In this document: positions 51,880 through 61,158 of the stretch, piece by piece
Layout of the letters: the number at the start of each line of letters is the position of its first letter
How positions within the stretch are numbered: position 1 is the first letter of the stretch
Source: Patescibacteria group bacterium UBA2772
GTDB lineage: Bacteria > Patescibacteriota > Minisyncoccia > Moranbacterales > DUUL01
Direction: 5' to 3'
Assembly (NCBI GenBank): GCA_002352545.1
Contig: DEIO01000015.1
Span: forward strand, 124,001-188,000
Length of the DNA: 64,000 nt
Translations under genes and position numbers: made by a program
The notes under the pieces: generated by a model
What the model saw: only the letters and a program-made list of their open reading frames with translations
Told to the model about the DNA's origin: nothing
The model's database searches: none

Positions 51880-51951
51880 GGCGGCTATAGTTCAATGGTA
51901 GAACGACGGTTTGTGGTACCGCTAATGAGGGTTCAATTCCCTCTAGCCGCC
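51880..51951 (+). tRNA. tRNA-His (anticodon GTG)
   Basis: Acceptor GCGGCTA/TAGCCGC with an encoded G at -1 (51880) facing C73 (51951), the identity pair of tRNA-His. Anticodon loop TTGTGGT, short D-arm GTTCAATGGTAGAAC, T-loop TTCAATTC. No encoded CCA. Confidence 0.95.
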
Positions 51952-51967
51952 CATAGTATAAAATAAA

Positions 51968-52021
51968 ATGATTAATTCCAAAAAAATCCTTTTTCAGAAG
52001 GATCTTTTTGGAATTAATCAT
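51968..52021. repeat. Long inverted repeat after tRNA-His
   Basis: ATGATTAATTCCAAAAA ... AATCCTT, loop TTTCAG, AAGGATC ... TTTTTGGAATTAATCAT: about 24-bp arms with one mismatch. It may end the tRNA-His transcript, although the stem is AT-rich and no T run follows. Confidence 0.65.
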
Positions 52022-52145
52022 AAACATGGCGAGTGAGCTTTGCCTCTAGTCGCTTCAAATAAAAACAAGACAATTTGTTTTGTTTTTATGTTTATGTTAA
52101 AATTATTATAGATACACAAAAATAAAAAATTAAAAAACATCAAAT

Positions 52146-52643
52146 ATGTTACGCAAAAAAGAAGAGAAAGTCCTTCCAGCTGGAATGGCTATAATTGTTG
52201 GAATTGCATTTATTTTTTTGTTTTTTACAACCACGACTTTAACGGTTTCCCAAGTGAGGTCAAAGAACGCAAATTATAAAAAAACAATGCAAATAAGGGA
52301 AGCTAATAGGGTTAAGGGGTTGGAAATTGCCACTGAACAAGAAAAACAAAAACAACAAAAAATTGTTAGTGAGAAAAAAGGGATTTTAATTGCAGTTTCA
52401 AATGAAGAGTTGATTATTGAATCAAGTGCGAAAAATGAGGATGTTAATGAAAGAGAGTTTTTTAAATACGTTGTAACGGATAACACATTGGTGATAGTAG
52501 AGAAAAAGTTTGTTGATGCAGAGGAGATCCAGCAAGTTGTGGGAGAAATTGATGATTTAGAAGTTGGTAAGATGGTTTCCATACGAGAAGGGAAGTCACA
52601 GGAAAAGGAAAAGAATGCTTTGATAATAAGAGTGACAGAATAA
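52146..52643 (+). CDS. Membrane-anchored coiled-coil protein, function unknown
   Basis: A 165-residue protein with a short basic start, one membrane helix (residues 12-30), a Gln/Lys-rich coiled coil (IATEQEKQKQQKIVSEKKG) and a beta-rich outside domain (ILIAVSNEELIIESSAKNE ... VTDNTLVIVEKKF ... GKMVSIREGKSQ). This looks like a small OB- or DUF5666-like fold, but I cannot name the family. It stands alone before a terminator. Confidence 0.65.
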   Translation: MLRKKEEKVLPAGMAIIVGIAFIFLFFTTTTLTVSQVRSKNANYKKTMQIREANRVKGLEIATEQEKQKQQKIVSEKKGILIAVSNEELIIESSAKNEDVNEREFFKYVVTDNTLVIVEKKFVDAEEIQQVVGEIDDLEVGKMVSIREGKSQEKEKNALIIRVTE

Positions 52644-52661
52644 AATTCAAAAAAAGAGTTC

Positions 52662-52691
52662 AAAAAACAGGATATTTAATCCTGTTTTTTT
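52662..52691. terminator. Bidirectional intrinsic terminator
   Basis: AAAAAACAGGAT, loop ATTTA, ATCCTGTTTTTT, between converging genes. Confidence 0.85.
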
Positions 52692-52696
52692 ATCCT

Positions 52697-53548
52697 TTAT
52701 TTTTTTAGTTTTGAATTTAAATATTCTATGGATCCTTGGAGCCCACCTAAGTCCCCAAGTTTTGCTTTTTTTATCTTAGGAATCTTTGGATAGATATTTA
52801 AATTTTCAGCAAAGCACTCCTTGACCTTATTAATTGAAATTTTATACATCAATGAACCACCTAAAATTATAACATCAGGTGACCAATGTACAGCAGAGTT
52901 AGTCAATCCTATTGCTAGATATTTAGCGATATTATCCCAGAATTTTTCATCATTAATTTCTTCTGGTAATTTGCCTGTTCTATTTTCGATGTAATTTCCA
53001 CCAATTAGATCTTCCAATCTACCAGGTTTTCTACAATCAGGGCAAAGCGATTGAGTAGGGTCTATTATCTGATTTCCTGGCTCAAATCCAAAAGCATTTT
53101 CTCCAACTTTTCCATTAATAATAAGAGAGCCCCCAACGCCAGTGCTAACCGTGTAATAAACAACTATTTTATTTTCATGATTTTTTATCTGAGATGCCTC
53201 TGCAAGACCAATCATAACAGTGTCATTTTCTAAAAAAACAGGAGCTCTTAATTCAGCCTCTAATTCATCTCGTAGGGATTCTCCAGCCCAGTGTGATAAT
53301 GATTTATCTACTGTTTCATAGGAACTAGCAACACCACTTTTATTTTTGTCTAAAGGAGCACCTATTCCACCTGCAATGGCTGTTATTTTTTGTCCATTAG
53401 TGAGCCCTCTGGCAGCAGAAACAATCATACCAACACCTTCTTTGAAGTCTCCTGGAGTTGAAAACACAGTATAGTTTGAAATTGTTTTTCTATCAGCTGA
53501 GACAGCAACCCTTATTTTGGTTCCTCCAATATCAAATATAAAATACAT
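52697..53548 (-). CDS. ROK-family sugar kinase
   Basis: A 283-residue ROK protein without the DNA-binding N-terminus of ROK repressors, so a kinase such as glucokinase or N-acetylglucosamine/mannosamine kinase. Phosphate loop FDIGGTKIRVAV, catalytic Asp in FLENDTVMIGLAEA, VSTGVGGSLIINGK, and a zinc site region EPGNQIIDP ... CPDCRKPGRLEDLIGG. The exact sugar cannot be fixed. It starts 11 bases after the VanW gene stops, on the same strand. Confidence 0.9.
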   Translation of the reverse strand: MYFIFDIGGTKIRVAVSADRKTISNYTVFSTPGDFKEGVGMIVSAARGLTNGQKITAIAGGIGAPLDKNKSGVASSYETVDKSLSHWAGESLRDELEAELRAPVFLENDTVMIGLAEASQIKNHENKIVVYYTVSTGVGGSLIINGKVGENAFGFEPGNQIIDPTQSLCPDCRKPGRLEDLIGGNYIENRTGKLPEEINDEKFWDNIAKYLAIGLTNSAVHWSPDVIILGGSLMYKISINKVKECFAENLNIYPKIPKIKKAKLGDLGGLQGSIEYLNSKLKK

Positions 53549-53559
53549 TTTTATGATTT

Positions 53560-54972
53560 TTACAAATTATGTTCTTTTTTGTAAGCTTTCCATTGTTTAT
53601 TTGACCAATCCAAAGGTTTTTTGTCTAAGATTTCTTTTTCGTGATATTTCGCAGGATTATCATAAACACTTTTAAATGTATCTTCGAATATAAGCTCGCC
53701 TTCCTTGTTTTTGACTATCTGCTTCAATGTTACCTTTAAAACTCCTTCATGGGTTCTTTCTGTGACCTTTGGGCCCTCCATTTCGATTACTCTTCCGTCT
53801 GATTGTCCAAATATATCAAAAGAAAGTATTCGTCCTTCAACAGAAGCTTGAAATAATAAATATCCTGGGGTGTTGTTAATAAAACGCAAATCTGGTTTAG
53901 GGATATAGATAGTAGCATCTGTACCTTGAGGGCTATAATATTGGACGGGATAGGCATGATTTTTTCTTTCTGTGATTTTAAGTCCCGTATTTAGTGCTGC
54001 TCGGAAAACAGTCGTTGAAACTTGGCAGACACCACCACCGTATTCAGGGATTGTTTTGTTCTCTTTGATCACCAACTCTTCTTTGTAGCCAGTTTCTTTG
54101 TCGACATGACCTAAAATTGTTGTGAAAGAAAATTCCTCATTAGGAGATAATAATAATCCATGGAATCTTTCAACTGCAACATTGATATTATGTATTCTGT
54201 TTTTGGGTGAGCCTGCAAAGTTTGATTCCCCGTGTCCAATTTTGGTTTCTATCTTTAGATCATCAAGAGTTTCTTTGGATATTTCTGCTGCTATTTCTGT
54301 AATTGGAAGTTGGAGAGATAGGTTATTATTTGAATCATTCAGTGTTTTTACGATGCCTTCAAAAGTCTTTTCCTCATCAAGTTTAAATCCTGGTTTTGCT
54401 GGTTCGGTTATTTCTAAGTGATTTTTAGTTGTATTTTCGTTATTGCTAGCTAATTCCGGGGGCACTTCTTTTTTTTGGTTCTCTTTTTTTTCTTCAACCA
54501 CTTTTATTTTTGCATTTGTAGGAATAGAAATAATTTTTTCGCTTAAGGAAGAAATAAAAGTATTTAATTTCTTGTTATCTATTTTCAAAAGCGCTTTCTT
54601 TTTTATATTTCCAGAAGAGGGTATTGTTTTAGTCAGATCGCAAATAATAGTACTAGCTTGGAAGGATGAAGACTCTGCATCTTCGAGATTTAATAAGTCT
54701 TTGCATATTGTAGACTTTTCAATTTCTGATTCATAATTTTCTTGAAATGCAAAGTTATTTTCCCAATTAACAAATTTCTTTGTTTCAAATTTGAAGTTTT
54801 CGTCTTTGAATTTTAAATCAATTGTTTTATCGAGAAATGTTTGCAACGTTGTATTACTTACGAACTGTATCTCCAAATCCTCATTTTTGGCAATATTTGA
54901 AGCATAAATAGTGTTCGGCATTAAACCGAACATCAAAATTGAAGATAAAATTGTATTTCTAACTAAATTCAT
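53560..54972 (-). CDS. Secreted VanW-domain protein
   Basis: A 470-residue exported protein: signal peptide (residues 1-24, ending YAS), a repeat of peptidoglycan-binding-like domains (to about 240), and a C-terminal VanW domain (FSFTTILGHVDKETGYKEEL, GGGVCQVSTTVFRAALNTGLKI, ERKNHAYPVQYYSPQGTDATIY). VanW-type proteins are common in CPR and firmicutes surfaces; the catalytic role, if any, is not established. It is first in a unit with the ROK kinase. Confidence 0.9.
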   Translation of the reverse strand: MNLVRNTILSSILMFGLMPNTIYASNIAKNEDLEIQFVSNTTLQTFLDKTIDLKFKDENFKFETKKFVNWENNFAFQENYESEIEKSTICKDLLNLEDAESSSFQASTIICDLTKTIPSSGNIKKKALLKIDNKKLNTFISSLSEKIISIPTNAKIKVVEEKKENQKKEVPPELASNNENTTKNHLEITEPAKPGFKLDEEKTFEGIVKTLNDSNNNLSLQLPITEIAAEISKETLDDLKIETKIGHGESNFAGSPKNRIHNINVAVERFHGLLLSPNEEFSFTTILGHVDKETGYKEELVIKENKTIPEYGGGVCQVSTTVFRAALNTGLKITERKNHAYPVQYYSPQGTDATIYIPKPDLRFINNTPGYLLFQASVEGRILSFDIFGQSDGRVIEMEGPKVTERTHEGVLKVTLKQIVKNKEGELIFEDTFKSVYDNPAKYHEKEILDKKPLDWSNKQWKAYKKEHNL

Positions 54973-55023
54973 ATACCTAGGATAGCCTAATTGTTGTTTT
55001 TTTCAAGCCAAGCTCCGTTTCTC

Positions 55024-55056
55024 GAAAAAAACAAAAGCCAGCTTTTATGCTGGCTT
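55024..55056 (-). terminator. Intrinsic terminator of the Hsp20 unit
   Basis: AAGCCAGC, loop TTTTAT, GCTGGCTT, with an A-rich stretch at 55025-55036 that is T-rich on the minus strand. Confidence 0.8.
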
Positions 55057-55083
55057 CCATCATTCTAAAAAATACTTATTTTT

Positions 55084-55674
55084 TTAAAAGCCTCTAACTT
55101 GAATTTTTCTCGTCTTAGTTGTGTCTGCTTTTGGTAGTTTCAATGTTAATATTCCGTTTTTCATCGTTGCTTCAGCTTTGTCAGCTACTATTTCTACAGG
55201 TAGGATAACACTTCTAGAAAATGGACCCCAGTAACATTCTTGATAATAGTAATTGTCAACGGGAACTTCATCATCTTGTTGTCTTTCACCTCTAATCGTG
55301 ACCATGTCATTGTTAATATTTACATCAAGATTTTCGGGTTTAACGCCAGCAATAGTTGACTTGATGATAATTTCATCGTTTGTTTGATACACATCTATAG
55401 TCAATTGGCCCTCAGACTCGATTGGTTGTTCAAATTCTTGTTGTGGTTGTTGCATAGGTTCGTTTTGTTGAATTGGTTTTTGTTCTTCTTGCGATTCTTC
55501 TTCTTGTTGGACTCGTTCAGGAAATTCGTATAACTCTTCTTTCTGTGATTCAAACTGTGTTACGAAACCTCCTTCGGGCGATTCTTGTAATTCCAATTCC
55601 TCTAATTGATCTTCGTCCGTGATTTTCTTTATCCCAGTTAACTTTTCAAAAAAGGATTTTTTCTGTTTTGTCAT
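55084..55674 (-). CDS. Small heat-shock protein, Hsp20/alpha-crystallin family
   Basis: ATP-independent holdase chaperone, 196 residues. The N-terminal half is long and Gln/Glu-rich with repeated QQ and EE pairs, probably disordered. The alpha-crystallin domain (about 90-190) has IDVYQTNDEIIIKSTIAGVKPENLDVNI, MVTIRGERQQ, SRSVILPVEI and the NGILTLKLPK strand with the conserved I/L. No IxI tail motif beyond IQV. It ends at its own terminator. Confidence 0.9.
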   Translation of the reverse strand: MTKQKKSFFEKLTGIKKITDEDQLEELELQESPEGGFVTQFESQKEELYEFPERVQQEEESQEEQKPIQQNEPMQQPQQEFEQPIESEGQLTIDVYQTNDEIIIKSTIAGVKPENLDVNINNDMVTIRGERQQDDEVPVDNYYYQECYWGPFSRSVILPVEIVADKAEATMKNGILTLKLPKADTTKTRKIQVRGF

Positions 55675-55714
55675 TTTCTATTTTTAGTTTTTTTAGGCTC
55701 TTTTTATTTTAAGG

Positions 55715-56191
55715 TCAAATAATTTTAACTATAATAACATTATAACATATATGTACTGAGACTGCCAAGAGTATCCACATTGTCATTTTAAACTTTGATT
55801 TCCCTTTAAAAAAGGTATTTACAGCATTCATTAGGAAAATTGCTGAAAAAATATGAACAAAAATTGGGAAAGAAGCTACAAGGGGCAATGTCTCTTGCTG
55901 AAAATATATCATTGATAACTCGAAGAAGCTAAAACCAAGTCCTAAGAAAATTGGAAATATCAACAAATTTAAAACTACCTTAAATTTAAGTGAAAATTGT
56001 GTTGAATATATAAAATATAATATTGAAAATTTTACAACTTCTTCAATTATAGCAAGGAGAGCGATACTAGCGACAGTTTCATTGCTAGAAAGGTTTGACG
56101 GGAGTAGTGTTATTATGATTAGAGAAACAAAGCCAGCTGTAATACCAAATATAAAAAATATTAGGCAAATGTGTGGTATTTGAGTTTTCAA
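55715..56191 (-). CDS. PrsW-like intramembrane protease
   Basis: A 158-residue membrane protein with about five helices. The motifs EEVVK (about 50-54), FSFFE (about 87-91, FxxxE) and a His in the next helix (IFVHIFSAIF) match the active-site pattern of PrsW (peptidase M82) glutamic-type proteases, which cut anti-sigma factors in Bacillus. It is short for the family, so the call is by motif. It lies between hsp20 and valS on the same strand. Confidence 0.6.
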   Translation of the reverse strand: MKTQIPHICLIFFIFGITAGFVSLIIITLLPSNLSSNETVASIALLAIIEEVVKFSILYFIYSTQFSLKFKVVLNLLIFPIFLGLGFSFFELSMIYFQQETLPLVASFPIFVHIFSAIFLMNAVNTFFKGKSKFKMTMWILLAVSVHICYNVIIVKII

Positions 56192-56218
56192 TTTTTTGTT
56201 TTATTTTTATCTAAAAGA

Positions 56219-58915
56219 CTAGTTTTGATTTAATTTGATCAAAAATTCTTTTATTTTTTCAATTTTATTTTTTGTCAAAGTTGCTCTTGTGTGTTCTTTT
56301 TGGATAACTTCGCTTGGAGCATTTTTTACAAAAGCCTTGTTTTGCAACTTGTTTTCTATTGATATAAGATAGTTTTCAGCCTCTTTTAGTTCTTTAGACA
56401 GACGTTCTTTTTCTTTTTTTGTATCTACTAAATTTTTCAATGGAATGAAAAGTTCAATTTTTCCCAATGATTTATAGATAGCATCGTCTATTTTTTCTCC
56501 TGTTTCTAGAATTGAAAGATTATCTATGCCAGTTCTTAGATTTTTGATTAAAGTCTCTTGGGAGCTCAACTCTTTTACCAATTCATTTGCATATATTATT
56601 ACATCAATTTTTTTATCTAATCCAACTTTGTATTCAGCTCTGATATTTCTGATTGATGTTATTATTTCTTTTGTTTTATCGAAGAGCATCAAATCCTTCT
56701 TGTCGGATTCATTAAGAACGTTGTCATAAATCTTTGTACCAGGCCACTTTTCTGTTATGAGAAGTGTGTTATTGAATTTTTCCCAAATTGTTTCTGTTAC
56801 AAAAGGAATGAAAGGGTGCCAAATTTTTAATAAATCCCGTAAGATAACGGTTAAATTTTTAGCTTTTTCTGAACTATTATCAAATTTTGTGGTTTCAAGA
56901 TACCAGTCAGCAAGTTCATTCCAGGAAAATTCTCGTAGAGACTCTGTGGCTTTTGAAAAACGATAATATGAGATATCTTCTGTTGTTTCAATAATAAGTT
57001 TTCTAGCAGATTGCAAAATTGCTTTGTCTGCCGTAGTTAGACTTTCTCTTTTAATTGGTGAGTCGTCTATTTTGATTGTTTCGATTATGTATCTTGAGAT
57101 ATTCCAAAGTTTATTCACCATATTTCTAAGGCCCTCTATTTTTTTCTCAGATAATTTTAAATCTTTGCCTGGAGTTGAGCCAGTGATTAGTGAAAGTCTT
57201 GTTGCGTCTGTTCCATATTTATCAATCATATCAAGAGGGTTGATGACATTTTCCTTTGATTTAGACATTTTCTTCCCATGTTCATCTAATACCAAACCAT
57301 GAAGATATACATCTTGAAACGGAATATCATTTATAGCATAAGTTGTCATTATGATCATTCTTGCAACCCAGAAAAACAAAATATCATATCCAGTTTCCAA
57401 AACAGCCGTGGGGTGAAAATTCTCAAAATCTTTGTTGTCAATTACTATTTTCCCATCCTCGATTTTTATTTGTTCTGGATTGTTTGCTAAAGTTGAAAAA
57501 GTCCACATTCCTGAGGAAAACCAAGTGTCTAGTGTATCTTCATCCTGCTTCCACCCATCCTCTTTTGGTCCGTCTATACCAACAAATGTTTCGTCATTTT
57601 TATACCAAACTGGCACTCTATGACCATACCAAATTTGCCTTGAAATACACCAATCACGCAGATCGTTCATCCAATGAAAATAATTCTTTTCGAAGCGCTC
57701 TGGTATAATATTAATTTTTTCTTTACCAAAAACGCCATTTTCTACGGCATCTATACATATTTCCTTGATTGATTTATCTCCAAGACGTTTGGTCTTTTTG
57801 TTAACGTCGATAAACCATTGCAAGGAGAGAAGAGGTTCGATAGAAGTGTCGCATCTATAACAAAGAGACAATGCGTTTTCAATCTCCTCCTCTTTCTCTA
57901 GAAGATTAGATTCTTTTATTCTTTGAACAATAAGAGCTCTGGCATCTAAAGCGGTTAGCTTCGAGAACTCACCAAAACCATTCTTAATGTTTCCGTCTTC
58001 ATTGACAACCTTGATTACTTCAAGGTTGTTGTTTTCAGCCATTTGCCAATCAACCATTGAGTGCGCCGGGGTAACACCAAGTGCTCCAGTTCCAAAGTCC
58101 ATATCAATTTCTCTATCGGCAATTACTTTGATTTTCAAATCTACTCCAATGAAATTTACTTTAAAGGTTTTACCTACGTATTTATTATATCTTTCATCTT
58201 TTGGGTTAACTGCAATTGCTGTGTCACCGATTTTTGTTTCAGGTCTTGTTGTGGCAATTGAGATAGGAAAATCCTTTGAATATTTGAATGTATAGAGTTT
58301 TGCTTTTTTATTCTCATGCTCAACTTCGTCATCTGCAAGTGTGCTATGACAACGCGGGCACCAATTAACAACTCTTTCTCCTCGATAAATAAGACCGTCT
58401 TCATACATTAGTTTAAATACGGAATTCACTGCTTTATTTCTTGTTTTGTCTAGAGTGAATGCCTCTCTTGACCAATCGCAAGAGGACCCCATTTTTTTTA
58501 CTTGATCTTCAATCGTGTCGTGTGATTTTTGAGCGAATTGCTCAACTCTTTGTAAAAACTTTTTTCTTCCGAGCGAATGACGAGTTAGTCCTTCTTCTTT
58601 TATTATTTTTTCAACCTTTGTTTGGGTCGCAATTGCAGCATGATCTGTGCCAGGTAGCCAAAGTGTTCGAAATCCCTTCATTCTATGAAATCGAGTCAGG
58701 ATATCTTCATAAGCCAACATTCCAGCATGTCCCATATGTAAAGTCCCGGTAACATTTGGTGGTGGCATAACAATAGAATAGGAAGGTGTATTTTCCTCCA
58801 GGTCTAAGTTGTCTGGATTAAAAGCACCTGAAGATTCCCATTTTTGATATATATCTTGCTCATGGTCTTTTGGGATATATGTTTTTACAAAGTTTTCTTT
58901 ATTGATTTGAGGCAT
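56219..58915 (-). CDS. valS: Valyl-tRNA synthetase
   Basis: Class I synthetase of 898 residues. PPPNVTGTLHMGHA is the HIGH motif, the CP1 editing domain covers about 180-340 (TTRPETKIGDTAIAVNP), WYGHRVPVWY and DILFFWVARMIIM are typical, and KMSKSKENVINP is the KMSKS loop. The tRNA-binding helical domain and a C-terminal coiled coil (KEKERLSKELKEAENYLIS ... TKNKIEKIKEF) end the protein. Complete. No T-box-like leader is seen upstream. Confidence 0.96.
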   Translation of the reverse strand: MPQINKENFVKTYIPKDHEQDIYQKWESSGAFNPDNLDLEENTPSYSIVMPPPNVTGTLHMGHAGMLAYEDILTRFHRMKGFRTLWLPGTDHAAIATQTKVEKIIKEEGLTRHSLGRKKFLQRVEQFAQKSHDTIEDQVKKMGSSCDWSREAFTLDKTRNKAVNSVFKLMYEDGLIYRGERVVNWCPRCHSTLADDEVEHENKKAKLYTFKYSKDFPISIATTRPETKIGDTAIAVNPKDERYNKYVGKTFKVNFIGVDLKIKVIADREIDMDFGTGALGVTPAHSMVDWQMAENNNLEVIKVVNEDGNIKNGFGEFSKLTALDARALIVQRIKESNLLEKEEEIENALSLCYRCDTSIEPLLSLQWFIDVNKKTKRLGDKSIKEICIDAVENGVFGKEKINIIPERFEKNYFHWMNDLRDWCISRQIWYGHRVPVWYKNDETFVGIDGPKEDGWKQDEDTLDTWFSSGMWTFSTLANNPEQIKIEDGKIVIDNKDFENFHPTAVLETGYDILFFWVARMIIMTTYAINDIPFQDVYLHGLVLDEHGKKMSKSKENVINPLDMIDKYGTDATRLSLITGSTPGKDLKLSEKKIEGLRNMVNKLWNISRYIIETIKIDDSPIKRESLTTADKAILQSARKLIIETTEDISYYRFSKATESLREFSWNELADWYLETTKFDNSSEKAKNLTVILRDLLKIWHPFIPFVTETIWEKFNNTLLITEKWPGTKIYDNVLNESDKKDLMLFDKTKEIITSIRNIRAEYKVGLDKKIDVIIYANELVKELSSQETLIKNLRTGIDNLSILETGEKIDDAIYKSLGKIELFIPLKNLVDTKKEKERLSKELKEAENYLISIENKLQNKAFVKNAPSEVIQKEHTRATLTKNKIEKIKEFLIKLNQN

Positions 58916-58940
58916 TTATTCTAGATAATTAAGGTTGAAA

Positions 58941-60335
58941 TTAAGTTTTTTTTGGTTTTTTTTCTACTTTAGTAATCTTAGCCGATGAACAAAAAAAGGC
59001 AAGAGAAATCCAGAATATAAGCATTCCTTGAGGAAGTGTCCAAAAGTAATGATCAATTAATCCTAGGATTAAAAATCCGAAAAAACACAAAACAAAAGGA
59101 TTGTGTAATCTACCAAAAAACCCTTTTTGAAAAATATTGGCATAACTAATGATGATATACAAGAAAGCTATAAAACCAATAAGACCTACTTCACTAGCTA
59201 TCAAGAAATAAATATTATGTACGGGTTGTTGCTCCCATGGATGGAGTTTTTTGGAGAAGTGTTTTTTTTGAAATGTTATGAAGTTTCCTATACCAACCCC
59301 GTGTAGTGGATATTTTGTTATTATAGATGTTGCTGTTTCAATATACTTAAAGCGTAAATCAATAGAGTTGTCGTTTCCACATTTATTAAAACAAATTCTA
59401 GTAGAAAGGATGTTGTATGATACAAAAAGTACTGAAAAAATCAAAAGAATGCCAACTGCTTCCTGAAGAGTCTTGGGAATTTTAAACCGCTCGCAAGCTT
59501 GTTTGAAAATGCTTATAAAGCGTTTTTTGTGAGCAAATGCAATCATGAAAATAAATACAAGCAAGACAATGATGACTGACCGGGAATAGGAAAGTGCCAT
59601 ACCAGCAAGTATAATTGCTAGAGAAATTGGCATAAAGATATTTAAGATCCGGGACCTTTTCGAAAAATTTACGAAAAGAATCAACCAAACTCCTGCAGCT
59701 AAGGCAAGGAGTAGAAATGCTCCGAATAAATTGGGATGTGGGAATGTTCCATATGCTCTAATAATTTTTGTGCCAGATATTTCGAATTTAGCAACACCAA
59801 GAATTGTTCTGGATATATCACTCTCTCCTAAAAGCTTTAAACCTAGGGATTTTTGAAAAATAAATTGCAGGATACCAATAATTGCCTGTAGTATACCAGC
59901 ACCAAAGATTGTTGAAGCAGCATAAATAAAAAATCTTCTTTTGTATTGCAGTGTGTTTCTAAGAGCCAAAAAAGCTAAAATAGCTGCTAACATCCTGATT
60001 GAATGATAAAGAGCAATCGTTGGTTCTTCTGACCAAGAAATTGTTAAAAAAATCCAAAAAATAAAAATGGTTAGTGGACTTTTTAAGCCTTTTTTAAAAG
60101 AGAATTCTTTCCGTAAGGATCTTCCTGAATAAAAAAATGCAAAGATGCTAACAAGGAAGAATAATAGCAACAAGATATCGAAACCAAATAATGAAAAAGA
60201 GATATGTTCTCTAAATCCTTCAAGTCCTTCAATCTTTTCGAAATTAAAAATTTTACGTAGATTAAAGGGTATTGTTGCCAAAAAAAACAGCGCGAAAAAA
60301 AGCGGTGTGTATAACAAAAACTTCTTATTGTTCAT
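58941..60335 (-). CDS. O-antigen ligase-like (Wzy/WaaL) membrane protein
   Basis: A 464-residue protein with about ten to twelve membrane helices. The extracellular loop and motif TFPHPNLFGAFLLLAL, YPLHGVGIGNFITFQKKH and PVHNIYFLIASEVGLIGF are typical of the O-antigen ligase/Wzy superfamily, which joins or polymerises lipid-linked glycans. In cells without lipopolysaccharide the acceptor may be a surface polymer or protein. It is 25 bases downstream... of nothing on its strand; valS follows it in the same direction. Confidence 0.85.
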   Translation of the reverse strand: MNNKKFLLYTPLFFALFFLATIPFNLRKIFNFEKIEGLEGFREHISFSLFGFDILLLLFFLVSIFAFFYSGRSLRKEFSFKKGLKSPLTIFIFWIFLTISWSEEPTIALYHSIRMLAAILAFLALRNTLQYKRRFFIYAASTIFGAGILQAIIGILQFIFQKSLGLKLLGESDISRTILGVAKFEISGTKIIRAYGTFPHPNLFGAFLLLALAAGVWLILFVNFSKRSRILNIFMPISLAIILAGMALSYSRSVIIVLLVFIFMIAFAHKKRFISIFKQACERFKIPKTLQEAVGILLIFSVLFVSYNILSTRICFNKCGNDNSIDLRFKYIETATSIITKYPLHGVGIGNFITFQKKHFSKKLHPWEQQPVHNIYFLIASEVGLIGFIAFLYIIISYANIFQKGFFGRLHNPFVLCFFGFLILGLIDHYFWTLPQGMLIFWISLAFFCSSAKITKVEKKPKKT

Positions 60336-60601
60336 TTGTATCTAAAGGTATTGATTTTAAAATAAGCTAATACTAAATCTTGACTAAATATTTCTATTCA
60401 AGATTTTAACAGTGTTTTCTCTAACCTCTGTTTTTGAATTATAGAATATTTCTCACAAGTATTCAACTCATTTTTCTAAATAAAGGCCTCTTTTTGCCAT
60501 TACTTGTTGATAAAGATATCTTTATATGTTGTTTTATTAATCTCATAATTTTAAACAAGAGTCTTGTTTTGCTTTTAACAAAATTAGCATGGAGGTGTTA
60601 T

Positions 60602-60955
60602 GTGAAGTCTGAAAAAGAAGCAGTAAATTGGAAGAGGTTTGTTACACTTAATTTAATTATTAGTAGTTTTGTAGTGATTCTTGTGTTTGGTTTAGCACTT
60701 TATTCAAAAAAAGAACTTTTCTTTTTTATGTTTGTTTCAACCATTATGACATCATTGGCACTTTTGTTTTTTGTCGTAAGCATACTTGATACTATTTTGA
60801 TAAAAAGAATAAATATGTACATTATGCTTACAGCTCGCAAACTTCGACTTTGTCACAATTGCTATTGTATTTCAACAGTAGTTTGTTCTGTTATCGGGGT
60901 TTTGTTTTTTGCCTTAAGCTATAAGCTTATAAAAAAAGCAGATGGATATATCTAG
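60602..60955 (+). CDS. Small membrane protein with a strong Shine-Dalgarno (GTG start)
   Basis: GGAGGTG (60593-60599 region) ends shortly before GTG 60602, which fixes the start and gives 117 residues. The frame is open for 56 codons further upstream, but that part is poorly coding and ignores the ribosome site. Three hydrophobic segments (about 16-36, 41-64, 81-107) and a Cys pair region (RLCHNCYCIS). No family recognised. One of few genes here with a full Shine-Dalgarno. Confidence 0.6.
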   Translation: MKSEKEAVNWKRFVTLNLIISSFVVILVFGLALYSKKELFFFMFVSTIMTSLALLFFVVSILDTILIKRINMYIMLTARKLRLCHNCYCISTVVCSVIGVLFFALSYKLIKKADGYI

Positions 60956-60975
60956 AAAAAAAAGTTTTATTTAAG

Positions 60976-61009
60976 CGGAATTCCTTTAAACAAGGGAATT
61001 CCGTTTTGT
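60976..61009 (+). terminator. Intrinsic terminator
   Basis: CGGAATTCC, loop of ten bases with further TT/AA pairing, GGAATTCCG, then TTTTGTT. Confidence 0.8.
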
Positions 61010-61158
61010 TGTTCAAGGTATATTCTTTAAAAAAAGAATGATTTTAAACTGAAAGTTGATTTTGATAGCTACACTTGCCAAAAATTTGATTTTATGCTAT
61101 AGTAAAACAATGTCGAAATTATTTAGCGCGTTCAATTTACAAAAATTAGTTTATTTAA

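Noticed and set aside
57024..57708. Several + strand open frames opposite valS
   Set aside because: Antisense to conserved synthetase motifs; no family resemblance and no ribosome sites.
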